Source: Acidisoma sp. PAMC 29798
GTDB lineage: Bacteria; Pseudomonadota; Alphaproteobacteria; Acetobacterales; Acetobacteraceae
Direction: 5' to 3'
DNA: 64,000 nucleotides
Assembly (NCBI RefSeq): GCF_030252425.1
Contig: NZ_CP126994.1
Coordinates: forward strand, 558,001-622,000
Below are positions 46,587-56,626 of the stretch, piece after piece. The notes below the pieces were generated by a model, which was given only the letters and a program-made list of their open reading frames with translations, made no database searches and was not told where the DNA came from. Numbering within the stretch: the first letter of the stretch is position 1; each line of letters opens with the position of its first letter. Position numbers and translations under genes: made by a program.

Positions 46587-47426
46587 TCACGCCTCGCAGA
46601 TGTCCTTAACCGATTGCATGACGGCATCCTTGTTGAAGACGCGGTCGAGCCAGCCCTCCCGAAAGATCTGAGGCTTTGCCTGTTCGATGGCGAGGAGCGC
46701 GCCATCCGAAAAGCGGCCCTCGGGGAAGATGCCGAAGGCGATGGACAGGCCGATGTTGATATGGCCGAGCATGAAATCCGTCGCGGCTTGTTGGGGCACG
46801 CCCCGGCGCACCGCCTCATCCACCGCGTCCTTCATGGCCAGGCAGAGCGTGATACCCACGGTCTCGGACAAGGCGGGCTCCAGGATGGCGATATTCTCCA
46901 CCGTACAGCGGTGCGCCCGCATCACCGGCTTGTAGATCTCGCGCGCCACTTCTTCACATAGGGCATAATGCTCTTCAGGGCCCTGCATCAGGGCACAGAC
47001 GATATGCTGCTTGGCGTGGACGCCGCCAAAGAAATCCGCCTTGGCGGTCGGCGTTGTCTCGTCATTGATGATGGGCGGATGGCAGGGATGGGTCACGAAA
47101 TAGGTCACATCCGCGCGCGTCGGCATCTTGCCGGCATAGGGTGCGGCGGCATCCAGCACGATGATGGCTGTGCCTGGCCGGATCTTGTCGATGATGTCAT
47201 GCGCGATGCTGCCGATCAGCCGGTCGGGCACCGCCATGACGACAACATCAGCCTGTCCGAGGGCGATATCCCGTTCGACGCAGTTGACACCGACAGCGTT
47301 CTTCAGGCGCTCACGCCCGGTCTCGGACACTTCGACATGATCGACATCGAAGCGCGAGCCTTGCAGATTGGTGGAAAGACGGACGCCCATCTTGCCACCG
47401 GCGCCGAGGAGAGCGACTTTCGTCAT
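46587..47426 (-). CDS. apnO: Probable D-apionate oxidoisomerase
   Basis: The 279-residue NAD-binding protein begins KVALLGAGGKMGVRLS and has a C-terminal helical domain of the phosphogluconate dehydrogenase type. ApnO oxidises D-apionate and migrates the hydroxymethyl group, giving 3-oxo-isoapionate. Features such as VTHPCHPPIIND and AHRCTVENIAILEPALSET are not from classic 6-phosphogluconate dehydrogenases. Assignment is by fold plus its position between the DUF1537 kinase and the Gfo/Idh enzyme. Confidence 0.78.
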   Translation of the reverse strand: MTKVALLGAGGKMGVRLSTNLQGSRFDVDHVEVSETGRERLKNAVGVNCVERDIALGQADVVVMAVPDRLIGSIAHDIIDKIRPGTAIIVLDAAAPYAGKMPTRADVTYFVTHPCHPPIINDETTPTAKADFFGGVHAKQHIVCALMQGPEEHYALCEEVAREIYKPVMRAHRCTVENIAILEPALSETVGITLCLAMKDAVDEAVRRGVPQQAATDFMLGHINIGLSIAFGIFPEGRFSDGALLAIEQAKPQIFREGWLDRVFNKDAVMQSVKDICEA

Positions 47427-47448
47427 GGGATGATCCTTTTCATCGTGT

Positions 47449-48813
47449 CTAGCCGCCCGCCTTGATGCGGACGAAATAGTCCGGGCTGCCCATCTGGCCG
47501 CCCTTGAGCGCGAGTTCCAGCGCATGATGCGCGGGGTCTTCGGAATATGCGCGGCAAAGCGCCGCACCCGGCACGGTCGGGGCGAGGGCGGTGAGGGCGA
47601 AGACACCCAGCGCCAGGGCCGCATGGCTTGAGGTATCACCGCCGGCGATGATGCCGCGGTCAATGCCCGCCGTGCGCATGACGCGGTCCAGAATGCGGCC
47701 GAGGCCGGTCCCGATCCGGTCGTTCACGGTTTCCAGCGAGACGCCCGCGGTCTCGGCCGCGCGGCGAAGTTCGGGCACCGAGGCGTCATCCGGGCCACGC
47801 GCCGTGAAGATGGCGGGATCCTGGCCGAGGGAGAGGGCGGCGAGCGCCAGGGCCGCGACACGCGCCTGTTCGGCATCCCAGGCACGCTCATCGACGGCGG
47901 CGGCGGGGTTCAACCGGATGCCGGCGAAGCCGTGATTTTCGGCCCAGGCGATTTGTTGCGCCGTCACAGGTGAGCAGGAGCCGGAAACCGCGACGACATG
48001 GGCGGCGGGGGGCGCTGGTTGCGGTGGCGCGGCATGCGAAATGAAACCCGCCTTTTGCCAATGGGCGATCAACGCATAATCCACACCCTGTGATCCCACC
48101 ACGAATTGTGTCGGTTCACGATGCGCCCAGACCAAGCGCCCGGCTTCGGCGAGGGTGTCGTCATCGACGATATCGAGCGAGACGATTGTCGCACCCTCGC
48201 GCCGGACATGGTCGAGCGTTGCATCGCCACGGCCTTGCTTCATGGCGACAACATCGATCAATCCGCCGGGGAGCGTGGTTTGTGCCCTGAGATGACGGAG
48301 CAGATCGGCCTCATGCATCGGCGTGACAGGATGACGGCTCATCGTCGGATGCCGGTCGAGGCGATAGCCGGTGCCGGCAACCGTTGCGAACAGATTGCCG
48401 AAGGTCTGGTAGCGATGAATGGCGGGCGCTGCCGTAATCAGGGGGATCCAGCCATTGCCGAAAACCGCCTCGCCGATATCGATCGCGGCGCCGATGGAGC
48501 CGATCTCCGGCGCGGAATCGAAGGTCGAGCAGATCTTGTAATGGATCAGAGGCGCGCCGGTGGCGCGCAGCGCCTGATAGATCGGTGGCAGATGATCGCG
48601 CATCCAGTCGGGGCTTTTCGAGCGTGCGATGCCGGCGATGCCAATGCCGCGCTGGCCCGGAAAGCGCGCGAGTTGCGCCGCTGTCGGCACGTCGAAGAAC
48701 AGCACCGACGGCAGGCCCGCGAAGGTGAGTGCCTCCATGGTGGCGGCGGAGCCGGTGAAGTCATCACCATACCAAGCGATGAGCGGTCCACTTTCAGGGA
48801 AAAGCGTGGTCAT
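47449..48813 (-). CDS. oiaK: DUF1537 acid-sugar kinase, probable 3-oxo-isoapionate kinase
   Basis: The 454-residue protein has the two-domain four-carbon acid sugar kinase fold. The N-terminal substrate domain has WYGDDFTGSAATMEAL, the central part has AVSGSCSPVTAQQIAWA, and the C-terminal nucleotide domain has IAGGDTSSHAA. In the apiose pathway OiaK phosphorylates 3-oxo-isoapionate at O4. ATG 48813 overlaps the stop of the RuBisCO-like gene (ATGA). Confidence 0.82.
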   Translation of the reverse strand: MTTLFPESGPLIAWYGDDFTGSAATMEALTFAGLPSVLFFDVPTAAQLARFPGQRGIGIAGIARSKSPDWMRDHLPPIYQALRATGAPLIHYKICSTFDSAPEIGSIGAAIDIGEAVFGNGWIPLITAAPAIHRYQTFGNLFATVAGTGYRLDRHPTMSRHPVTPMHEADLLRHLRAQTTLPGGLIDVVAMKQGRGDATLDHVRREGATIVSLDIVDDDTLAEAGRLVWAHREPTQFVVGSQGVDYALIAHWQKAGFISHAAPPQPAPPAAHVVAVSGSCSPVTAQQIAWAENHGFAGIRLNPAAAVDERAWDAEQARVAALALAALSLGQDPAIFTARGPDDASVPELRRAAETAGVSLETVNDRIGTGLGRILDRVMRTAGIDRGIIAGGDTSSHAALALGVFALTALAPTVPGAALCRAYSEDPAHHALELALKGGQMGSPDYFVRIKAGG

Positions 48814-50087
48814 GACGCGCCGCTTTCCCCGAAGGCCGCGATGGATTGTGCAAGCTCGGGGTGCTGCCGCGCATACTCTGCCAGCGGAATGCCGGCGACA
48901 GCTGCTTCCCACGCCTGGGTGATGGCGCGCACGCCCGCGCCGGGGCCGCCGGGATGACCCATGATGCCGCCGCCACCGAGATAGAGCAGATCGACGGAGC
49001 CGCCGTTGCGGGCATAAGTTTCGGGCGCCTGGCCGCCCCATTGGCCCGACCCCACCGCCGGCAGGGCGCAATCGGCCTCGGTCAGCAAGGGTGTCGAGAC
49101 AGCGCGGAAGGAGCGTAGAAAGGACTCGTCGGGTTCCCAATACTTGGCGCCGATGCCATTGACCTGGAACTGGTCAACACCGAGCAGACGCCACAGGGCT
49201 TGGTAGACGCTGAAATCCCAACCCATGCCGGGATGACGGGTCATCATGTCCCAGCCGCTGCGATGCGCATGCAACACGAGGCGGGACCGGCGGCGCAGAT
49301 AGGTCATGCCGCCATAGCCGATGGCGTTGATATTGATCACGGCGGCATTGCCACCTGCATCGGCCACCAGGTCGTGCTGGCGGAGCATCGCCTCTGGGTC
49401 GGCGCTGGAAATGCCGAAGGCATACATCACCTTCTTGCCGGTCTTCTGCTCGTGATCGAGAATGACGGGCATCACGGCGCGCACACGGTCGGCAAGCGGC
49501 GCATAGCCGGGGTTCATCATCTTTTCATCGTCTTTAATGAAATCCGCGCCGGCGTCACAGAGTTCGCGGGCGACCATGGCGGTGTCTTCCGCCGTCAAAC
49601 CCAGTGCCGGCTTGATGATGCTACCGATCAAGGGTCGGTCATAGACGTTGGTCAATTTCCGGCTGCCGGCGATGCCGAAAGCGGGGCCGGGATGGGCGCG
49701 GATGAAGGCGGGCGGCAGCGTCAGCCCGACGATGCGCACCCCCGATAGGCCGCGCACGGCAAAGACTCCGGCGAAGGCGATCGTTACCAGGGCCGCGATA
49801 TCCGTACCGATGACATCGAGCGGAAACTCGATATCGACATCGGCACGCGCATAGGGGTGCGAAATGCCTGATGTCACCGCATCCTGGGGAAACACCGGAT
49901 GCGCATGCGGTTCGAGCCTGCGAATATCGATGACGCGCGCGGCGCACCGATCCTTGAGGTCGGCCGTCTCGCCGGGCACCTCCACGAAGGTGCCGGTGGT
50001 CTGGTCGCTCGCGATCTTCTCCGCCATGCGCGCGATGTCGCCGGCGGTCTCGATGCGATAGGTCAGCCGGATCGATTCGCGTGCCAT
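48810..50087 (-). CDS. RuBisCO-like protein, probable 3-oxo-isoapionate-4-phosphate decarboxylase or transcarboxylase/hydrolase
   Basis: The 425-residue protein has a RuBisCO large-chain fold. Residues equivalent to the catalytic site are present: Lys159 (GSIIKPALG), the metal-binding lysine Lys185 with Asp187 and Glu188 (DFIKDDE), His273/His275 (LHAHRSG), a loop lysine Lys315 (NGIGAKYWE), GSGQWGG and the phosphate loop GGGGIMGHPGG. True CO2 fixation is unlikely because the gene sits in a sugar operon and no small subunit or phosphoribulokinase is present. In apiose pathways two such enzymes exist (OiaX decarboxylase, OiaT transcarboxylase/hydrolase); which one this is cannot be read by eye. 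Absence of tetrose-phosphate isomerases nearby mildly favours OiaT. Confidence 0.85.
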   Translation of the reverse strand: MARESIRLTYRIETAGDIARMAEKIASDQTTGTFVEVPGETADLKDRCAARVIDIRRLEPHAHPVFPQDAVTSGISHPYARADVDIEFPLDVIGTDIAALVTIAFAGVFAVRGLSGVRIVGLTLPPAFIRAHPGPAFGIAGSRKLTNVYDRPLIGSIIKPALGLTAEDTAMVARELCDAGADFIKDDEKMMNPGYAPLADRVRAVMPVILDHEQKTGKKVMYAFGISSADPEAMLRQHDLVADAGGNAAVININAIGYGGMTYLRRRSRLVLHAHRSGWDMMTRHPGMGWDFSVYQALWRLLGVDQFQVNGIGAKYWEPDESFLRSFRAVSTPLLTEADCALPAVGSGQWGGQAPETYARNGGSVDLLYLGGGGIMGHPGGPGAGVRAITQAWEAAVAGIPLAEYARQHPELAQSIAAFGESGAS

Positions 50088-50100
50088 GTCTGACCTTCGG

Positions 50101-51174
50101 CTAGCCGAGCTGCGCCTGCAACGCCATCTTGCGTTGCATCTTGCGCTGCACCTGGTCGAGCACCACGGCGGTGATGATCACCAGGCCTTTGATGACCATC
50201 TGCCAGAAGGCATTGACGCCGAGCATGACAAGGCCATCGCTCAGTACGCCGATGACGAAGGCGCCCACCACCGTGCCGCCGATGGTGCCGCGCCCGCCCA
50301 TGAGGGAGGTGCCGCCGAGCACGGTGGCGGCGATGGCGTTGAGCTCAAAACTCTCCCCGCTGGCGGGGTTGGCCGCGACCAGTTCGGATGACACGACAAG
50401 CCCGGCGAAGGCCGCGCAGAGGCCGGAGATGACATAGACGGCGATCTTGATGCGGGTGATGCGCACGCCCGACAGGCGCGCCGCGTTCTCGTTACCGCCC
50501 ACGGCATAGACCTGCCGCCCGAAGGGCGTCTGCCGCGCGATATAGGCGGCGACGCCGGTGAGGATGACGAGGGCGACGATGGAAAAGGGAATGCCGAGGA
50601 TGGTGCCGGAGCCGAGGAACGGAAAGCCGGTATTGCCGAGATCGTGGCTGCCGACCAGATTGGCGAAGGTCTGGCCATTGGAAATCAGGAGAGCGATGCC
50701 GCGCGCGATATAGAGCGTGCCGAGCGTCGCGATGAAGGGCGCCACGTTCAGCTTTGTCACCAGCACGCCGTTGAAGCCACCGATGAGCATGCCCGCGGCG
50801 AGCGTCATGGCCACCGTCTCCAGCACGTTGGGATAGATGGTGAGACCCATGGCGGTTATGGGAATACCTTGATCAATCAATCCGCCCGCCACCATGCCGG
50901 CGAGGCCGACGATCGATCCCACCGAAAGATCGATGCCGCCGGTGAGAATGACGAAGGTCATGCCGATCGCCATGAAGGCATTGATCGCGACGTGCTTTGC
51001 CAGAATAATCAAGGTCGATGGCGTCAGGAAGTTCGGCGTGGTGATCGAGAAGAAGACCAACACGACGATGAGGGCAATGAAGGTGCGCATGCTGATGAGC
51101 AGCATGGGCAGGGACATGCGGGCCCTGGGCGCGGCGACGCGCGTTTGGCTGAGAGGGGCGGGCTTCATCGTCAC
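50101..51174 (-). CDS. Sugar ABC transporter permease of the apiose-type operon
   Basis: The 357-residue BPD_transp_2 (RbsC-like) permease has about nine to ten hydrophobic segments with GMTFVILTGGIDLSVGSIVG and AVGGNENAARLSGV. It should form the membrane channel for the sugar bound by the 53387-54325 protein. ATG 51174 overlaps the ATPase stop. The RuBisCO-like gene starts 13 bases downstream. Confidence 0.92.
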   Translation of the reverse strand: MTMKPAPLSQTRVAAPRARMSLPMLLISMRTFIALIVVLVFFSITTPNFLTPSTLIILAKHVAINAFMAIGMTFVILTGGIDLSVGSIVGLAGMVAGGLIDQGIPITAMGLTIYPNVLETVAMTLAAGMLIGGFNGVLVTKLNVAPFIATLGTLYIARGIALLISNGQTFANLVGSHDLGNTGFPFLGSGTILGIPFSIVALVILTGVAAYIARQTPFGRQVYAVGGNENAARLSGVRITRIKIAVYVISGLCAAFAGLVVSSELVAANPASGESFELNAIAATVLGGTSLMGGRGTIGGTVVGAFVIGVLSDGLVMLGVNAFWQMVIKGLVIITAVVLDQVQRKMQRKMALQAQLG

Positions 51175-52700
51175 GCGGCCTGCTTTCGGTGGGATTTCGG
51201 TGTGGAGGCCGCAACCAGGGCGGCCTCGGTCATGGTCTCGCGGGTGAATTCGCCCGCGATGCGGCCTTCCGTCATCACCAGCACACGGTCCGACAAGGCC
51301 AGAACCTCTTTCAGGTCCGAAGTTGCGAAGGCAATGGCGAGGCCTTCGTCCGCGAGGCGACGCACCGAACGGAAGACTTCCGCCTTGGCGCCGATGTCGA
51401 TGCCGCGGCTGGGCTCGTCCAGCAGCAAAAGCTTCGGTCGTGTCAACAAAGCTTTGCCGATGACGACCTTCTGCTGATTGCCGCCGCTCAAGGCCGTGAT
51501 TTCAACCTCCGCTGTTGACACCTTGATCCAGAGCGAGCGGATCATGGCATCGATACCCTCCATTTCCGCCTTGCGCGATACCCAGAAGCCTCGTGTGAAG
51601 CGCCATAGGGCAGACAGAGACAGGTTGGAACCGACCGAAAGCGATTGCACCAGCCCTTCGCGCTGACGGTCTTCCGGCACGAAGGCGACGCCGCGCCGAA
51701 TGCGTTCAGGCAGGCTCATGTCTGACAGATCGGTGCCATCCACCACCACGCGCCCCTGCGCTTCGGCATGCGCGCCCATAATGCACTCGAATAATTCGGA
51801 GCGCCCGGCACCGAGCAAGCCGTAGAATCCCACGACCTCACCCGCGCGCAGGGTGAAGGAGACGCCATCGACGACGCGGCGGCCCTGGCGACCGGCTAGG
51901 CCGATGTCCTTTGCCTCCAGCACCACACGCTGGGCGTGATGCACGGCAGGCGCCAGCACGGCTTCCAGCGGTCCGACCATTTCATGAATGATCCAGGGCA
52001 CGGAAATCTGTGCCTTCGGCGCGCGCGCCTGCAGTCTGCCATCTCGCAGCACGGTGATATAATCGCCGATGCGTACGAGCTCTTCCAGGCGATGCGAAAT
52101 ATAGATGATCGCGACGCCTGCGCTTGTCAGGTCATTGACGATGCGGAACAGGATATCCACTTCCGTCGCACTCAGCGCCGATGTCGGCTCATCCATGATG
52201 AGAATGCGCGCATCCTCGACCAGCGCCTTCGCGATCTCCACGATCTGCTGCTGACCGATGCGAAGATCACCGACCAGGGTGCGCGGGTCGAGCGTCTGTC
52301 CCATGCGCAGCAGAATCTCGCGGGCGCGGCGAAGCTGCTCGGCATGGTCGATCGTCAGGCCGTAACGCCCCAGCGGGCGGCCGATAAACAGGTTTTCGGC
52401 GATGCTCAGGTTAGGACACAGGTTGAGTTCCTGAAAGATGATGGAAATGCCGTGCTCCGCCGCCTGCCTCACGGAGGAGAAGGTGACCGGCTTGCCGTCA
52501 AGCTCCAAGGTGCCGACGCTGGGCCGCTCGGCACCGGCCAGGATCTTCATGAGCGTGGATTTTCCGGCGCCGTTCTCACCCACCAGAACATTGACCACGC
52601 CGCGATAGACATCGAAATCGACATCGGTGAGTGCGGTGGTCCCCGGATAGACTTTGCCGATGCCGCGCGCCCGCAGGATGATGGGATCGAGGTCGCTCAT
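51171..52700 (-). CDS. Sugar ABC transporter ATPase of the apiose-type operon
   Basis: The 509-residue double-cassette ATPase (RbsA-like) has [16 protein letters not shown] in the degenerate half, [12 protein letters not shown] and LDEPSRGIDIG. Its start overlaps the DUF2291 stop (ATGA). It pairs with the adjacent RbsC-like permease. Confidence 0.93.
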   Translation of the reverse strand: MSDLDPIILRARGIGKVYPGTTALTDVDFDVYRGVVNVLVGENGAGKSTLMKILAGAERPSVGTLELDGKPVTFSSVRQAAEHGISIIFQELNLCPNLSIAENLFIGRPLGRYGLTIDHAEQLRRAREILLRMGQTLDPRTLVGDLRIGQQQIVEIAKALVEDARILIMDEPTSALSATEVDILFRIVNDLTSAGVAIIYISHRLEELVRIGDYITVLRDGRLQARAPKAQISVPWIIHEMVGPLEAVLAPAVHHAQRVVLEAKDIGLAGRQGRRVVDGVSFTLRAGEVVGFYGLLGAGRSELFECIMGAHAEAQGRVVVDGTDLSDMSLPERIRRGVAFVPEDRQREGLVQSLSVGSNLSLSALWRFTRGFWVSRKAEMEGIDAMIRSLWIKVSTAEVEITALSGGNQQKVVIGKALLTRPKLLLLDEPSRGIDIGAKAEVFRSVRRLADEGLAIAFATSDLKEVLALSDRVLVMTEGRIAGEFTRETMTEAALVAASTPKSHRKQAA

Positions 52701-53383
52701 GCCGCCACCGCCAGGGTCACGGGCGTGATGTCGATCTCCCCGGTCGAGGACGGGTCCGCCATGCCGCCGGAAAACGTCACGGACTTGCCCAGGAGGGTGG
52801 TGAGATCAATGGTTTTGTGAATATCGGCCATCGCTTGCATATTCAGCGCGCGGGAGACCGTGGCGTATTCGATTTGATTGACGAAGGCCGCGAAGTCGAG
52901 AAAGGGCAGGCAGTCCCGTACCGCACTGCCGAAGACCACGGGCCCGACTTGAACGATGACGGGGGAGGAGACGGCGGGGACAGTGAGCGTCACTGTGCCG
53001 TGACCCGATTTCAGGTCGACCGCCGTGACCTTGCCCGTACCTTTGATCGCAAAGGTCCAGGCGCCACCTTCGGCGGCCGGTGGCTGGCCGTATTGCTTAT
53101 CGGCGGCGTCCGAATCCTTGGCGAGCCCGGCCAGGACCGCTGCCAGATCATGCGCGCCAGCCGCGAAGAAGGGCACAACCTTGGGCTTCCAGAGTGTGGC
53201 GACATAGGCCGTCGCGTCGAAGCTATCGGGCTTCTGCGGATCGGTTTTGACGGCGGTGCCGTTGCGAACGATCTTGCATCCGGGAAGTGCTGCCAGAACG
53301 AGACCGAACAAGAGAAGGTCCCGCCGCGATGGGGTCGCGACATGCACCACAGGGTGCATGTCGCGGAAAGACGATACCAGCAT
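52697..53383 (-). CDS. DUF2291 family lipoprotein
   Basis: The 228-residue protein has a signal peptide with lipobox ALPGC and RD in the n-region; the family mark CKIVRNG follows the cysteine. DUF2291 genes occur inside RbsABC-type operons of alphaproteobacteria; the role may be periplasmic handling of the sugar. ATG 53383 and ATG 53359 are both possible starts; the second lies inside a hairpin (53341-53360). It is placed between the binding-protein gene and the ATPase gene. Confidence 0.8.
   Translation of the reverse strand: MLVSSFRDMHPVVHVATPSRRDLLLFGLVLAALPGCKIVRNGTAVKTDPQKPDSFDATAYVATLWKPKVVPFFAAGAHDLAAVLAGLAKDSDAADKQYGQPPAAEGGAWTFAIKGTGKVTAVDLKSGHGTVTLTVPAVSSPVIVQVGPVVFGSAVRDCLPFLDFAAFVNQIEYATVSRALNMQAMADIHKTIDLTTLLGKSVTFSGGMADPSSTGEIDITPVTLAVAA
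53341..53360 (-). promoter_or_regulatory. Intercistronic hairpin after the binding-protein gene
   Basis: CATGCACC and GGTGCATG form a perfect 8-bp stem with a 4-base loop, 27 bases past the binding-protein stop on the minus strand. It covers ATG 53359, a possible start of the DUF2291 gene, so it may lower translation of the downstream genes or stabilise the binding-protein message. Confidence 0.6.
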
Positions 53384-53386
53384 CGA

Positions 53387-54433
<1,047 letters not shown>

Positions 54434-54507
54434 GAGGCCGCTTCCCCAAGTTTACGCTGTCGTTGCGGGCTGCTAGAGCCATCGAACCACCGAGACCGGA
54501 GAGTGTG

Positions 54508-55041
54508 ATGGACGTGACCAAGATCCCCGTCGGCAAGGCGCCGCCCGGCGACATCAATGTGGTGATCGAGATCCCACAGGGGTCTTCGGTGAAATACGAA
54601 ATCGACAAGGACAGCGGGGCCATCGTGGTCGATCGCTTCCTGTTCACGCCCATGGCCTATCCGGCTGCGTATGGCTTCATTCCCAATACCTTGTCCGAGG
54701 ATGGCGATCCGGCCGATGCGCTGGTTCTTGTGCCGGCCCAGGTCGTTCCGGGCGCGGTGATCCGGGCCCGCCCCATCGGGGTTCTGTTCATGGAAGACGA
54801 GTCCGGCAAGGACGAAAAAATCATCTGCGTGCCGCATGACAAGGTGCATCCGCAGTTCAAGGACCACACCGAGCTTTCGACACTGCCCGAGATCACCATG
54901 AAGGTGATCGAGCACTTCTTCACCCGCTACAAGGATCTGGAGCCCGGTAAATGGGTGAAGGTTACCGGCTGGGGTGGCCGCATCGAGGCCGAGGCCGCGA
55001 TCGAAGCCGCGATGAAGCTCTTCGCCAGCACCAAGGCCTGA
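54508..55041 (+). CDS. ppa: Inorganic pyrophosphatase
   Basis: The 177-residue family I pyrophosphatase has YEIDKDSGAIVVDR, the signature EDGDPADALVL with metal-binding aspartates and KWVKVTGWGG at the end. It hydrolyses pyrophosphate to drive biosynthesis. The start is ATG 54508 after a GGAGAG. It is divergent from the apiose-type operon. Confidence 0.96.
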   Translation: MDVTKIPVGKAPPGDINVVIEIPQGSSVKYEIDKDSGAIVVDRFLFTPMAYPAAYGFIPNTLSEDGDPADALVLVPAQVVPGAVIRARPIGVLFMEDESGKDEKIICVPHDKVHPQFKDHTELSTLPEITMKVIEHFFTRYKDLEPGKWVKVTGWGGRIEAEAAIEAAMKLFASTKA

Positions 55042-55072
55042 TCGCTCGCCTCTGACAGACAGGCCGCCGCAC

Positions 55073-56614
55073 ATGATCCCCAGGGCGATCGGCCCTTGGA
55101 TCGTCGCGGCGGTCCTTCTGGTCCTTTCCGTCGCTACGCGCCTGCCGGCCTTCGCCTTCAGCGTGATCGATTGGGACGAGAGCCTGTATTTCCTGATGGC
55201 CGAGCAATGGCGCGCCGGGCATCTTCCGTACACCACCCTGTTCGACAATAAGCCGATCGGCATCTACGCCATCTTTGCGGCATTCCAGGCCGTGCTGGGG
55301 GACAGTGTCGCCTCCATGCGCATCGCGGGCGTCGTGGCGACTTTCGCGACCGCGATCTTGATCTACCGCATCGCCCGCCATGTCATGGCGCGGCAAGGTC
55401 GCGCGGTGGAACTCTGCGCCGGCCTCGCGGGCGCCTGGTTCGTGGTGGCGACGGTCGCGGAAGACGGTGTCGCCTCCAATACCGAGCTGTTCATGGTGCC
55501 CTTCACCTGCCTCGCCATGCTGATGGCCATGACCGGCGGCGCACGCCTTGGGGCTGGGCGCCTGCTCGCCATCGGCCTCTCCCTCGGCGTCGCCTTCATG
55601 GTCAAATACGTCGCGGTCTTCGACGTGGGCGCGGTGCTGCTCGCGACCGCCCTGGTGTTCGGCCGGACGCGCGGGGGCCTCGTGGGACTGGGCGATCTGC
55701 TGCGCTATGCGGTGCTGATGGCCATCGGCATGCTGCTGCCCTTCCTGGCCGCCGCCGCGCTTTACGCCGCCCACGGTCAGTTCGCGGTCTTTGTCGATGC
55801 CAGCCTGCTGTCCAACCTCCGTCGCGCCGCCGTGCCGCTTTCGGCCGCGCGTTTCCTGAGCGCCTTCTGGTCCCATGCCGTGCTGTTCCCGCCTTTGTAC
55901 GTCGCGCCGCTCTGGCTGCTCCTGCGACTCTTTGCCGCTGAGCGACGCGGCACCCTCATGCTGCTCGCCTGGGTGGTGACGAGCGCGGTCGGCGTTGCCT
56001 CAGGCGGCCTCTATTTCTCGCATTACTTCATCCAGATTCTGCCGGTGCTGTGCATCGCCACCGGCATCATGGTGTTGGATCTGTCGCGCCGGGCCAGCCT
56101 CGCCCCGCGCGCCGTTCTGGTGATCTTGGCCGTACTCGTGCTCGTGGCACCGCTTCGGGCGGCGGGCACGGATATTGCGCGCATGGGCCCGGTGCTGGCT
56201 CGCCCGCCCGTCGGTCTCGGTCTATTGCGAGACACCACTGCCGATGTCGCGGCGGCGATCGGGCCCGAACTGGCAAAGACGCCCGGTGCCACCGTCTATG
56301 TCTTCGACGATCAGCCCATTCTCTACAGCCTGCTGCATGTCACGCCGCCGACGCGCTATGCCTTTACGTCTTTCGTGCTGTCGCGCCTGCTGGCGCATGT
56401 GGCGGAGATCGACCCGATGGCGGAGTTCGATCGCATCATGGCGACCAAGCCGCTGTTCGTGATCTGCAAGCGCGTGCCGGACATCGGCGCGCCCGAAACG
56501 CGGAACATGGATGTCTATGCCAAGCTCGGCCAGGATCTCGCGGCGGGTTATGTGCTGTGGCGGGCCTATGATGACACGGTGGTGTTTCGCCGCGTCACGG
56601 GGACGCCGACCTAA
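55073..56614 (+). CDS. GT-C family membrane glycosyltransferase (PMT/ArnT-like)
   Basis: The 513-residue protein has about ten hydrophobic segments and an early loop with WDESLYFLMAEQW, where the Asp-Glu pair is typical of the catalytic loop in GT39/GT83 enzymes using lipid-linked sugars. A C-terminal soluble domain of about 120 residues follows. The acceptor (lipid A, glycan or protein) is unknown. It starts 31 bases after ppa. Confidence 0.8.
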   Translation: MIPRAIGPWIVAAVLLVLSVATRLPAFAFSVIDWDESLYFLMAEQWRAGHLPYTTLFDNKPIGIYAIFAAFQAVLGDSVASMRIAGVVATFATAILIYRIARHVMARQGRAVELCAGLAGAWFVVATVAEDGVASNTELFMVPFTCLAMLMAMTGGARLGAGRLLAIGLSLGVAFMVKYVAVFDVGAVLLATALVFGRTRGGLVGLGDLLRYAVLMAIGMLLPFLAAAALYAAHGQFAVFVDASLLSNLRRAAVPLSAARFLSAFWSHAVLFPPLYVAPLWLLLRLFAAERRGTLMLLAWVVTSAVGVASGGLYFSHYFIQILPVLCIATGIMVLDLSRRASLAPRAVLVILAVLVLVAPLRAAGTDIARMGPVLARPPVGLGLLRDTTADVAAAIGPELAKTPGATVYVFDDQPILYSLLHVTPPTRYAFTSFVLSRLLAHVAEIDPMAEFDRIMATKPLFVICKRVPDIGAPETRNMDVYAKLGQDLAAGYVLWRAYDDTVVFRRVTGTPT

Positions 56615-56626
56615 GCAAGATGGCGC

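Noticed and set aside
46587-47426. 6-phosphogluconate dehydrogenase
   Set aside because: It is much shorter than Gnd (about 280 versus 470 residues) and lacks its usual catalytic segment; context points to ApnO.
48810-50087. True carbon-fixing RuBisCO
   Set aside because: No small subunit or phosphoribulokinase gene is adjacent, and the gene is embedded in a sugar kinase/dehydrogenase/transporter operon; a RuBisCO-like role is more likely.
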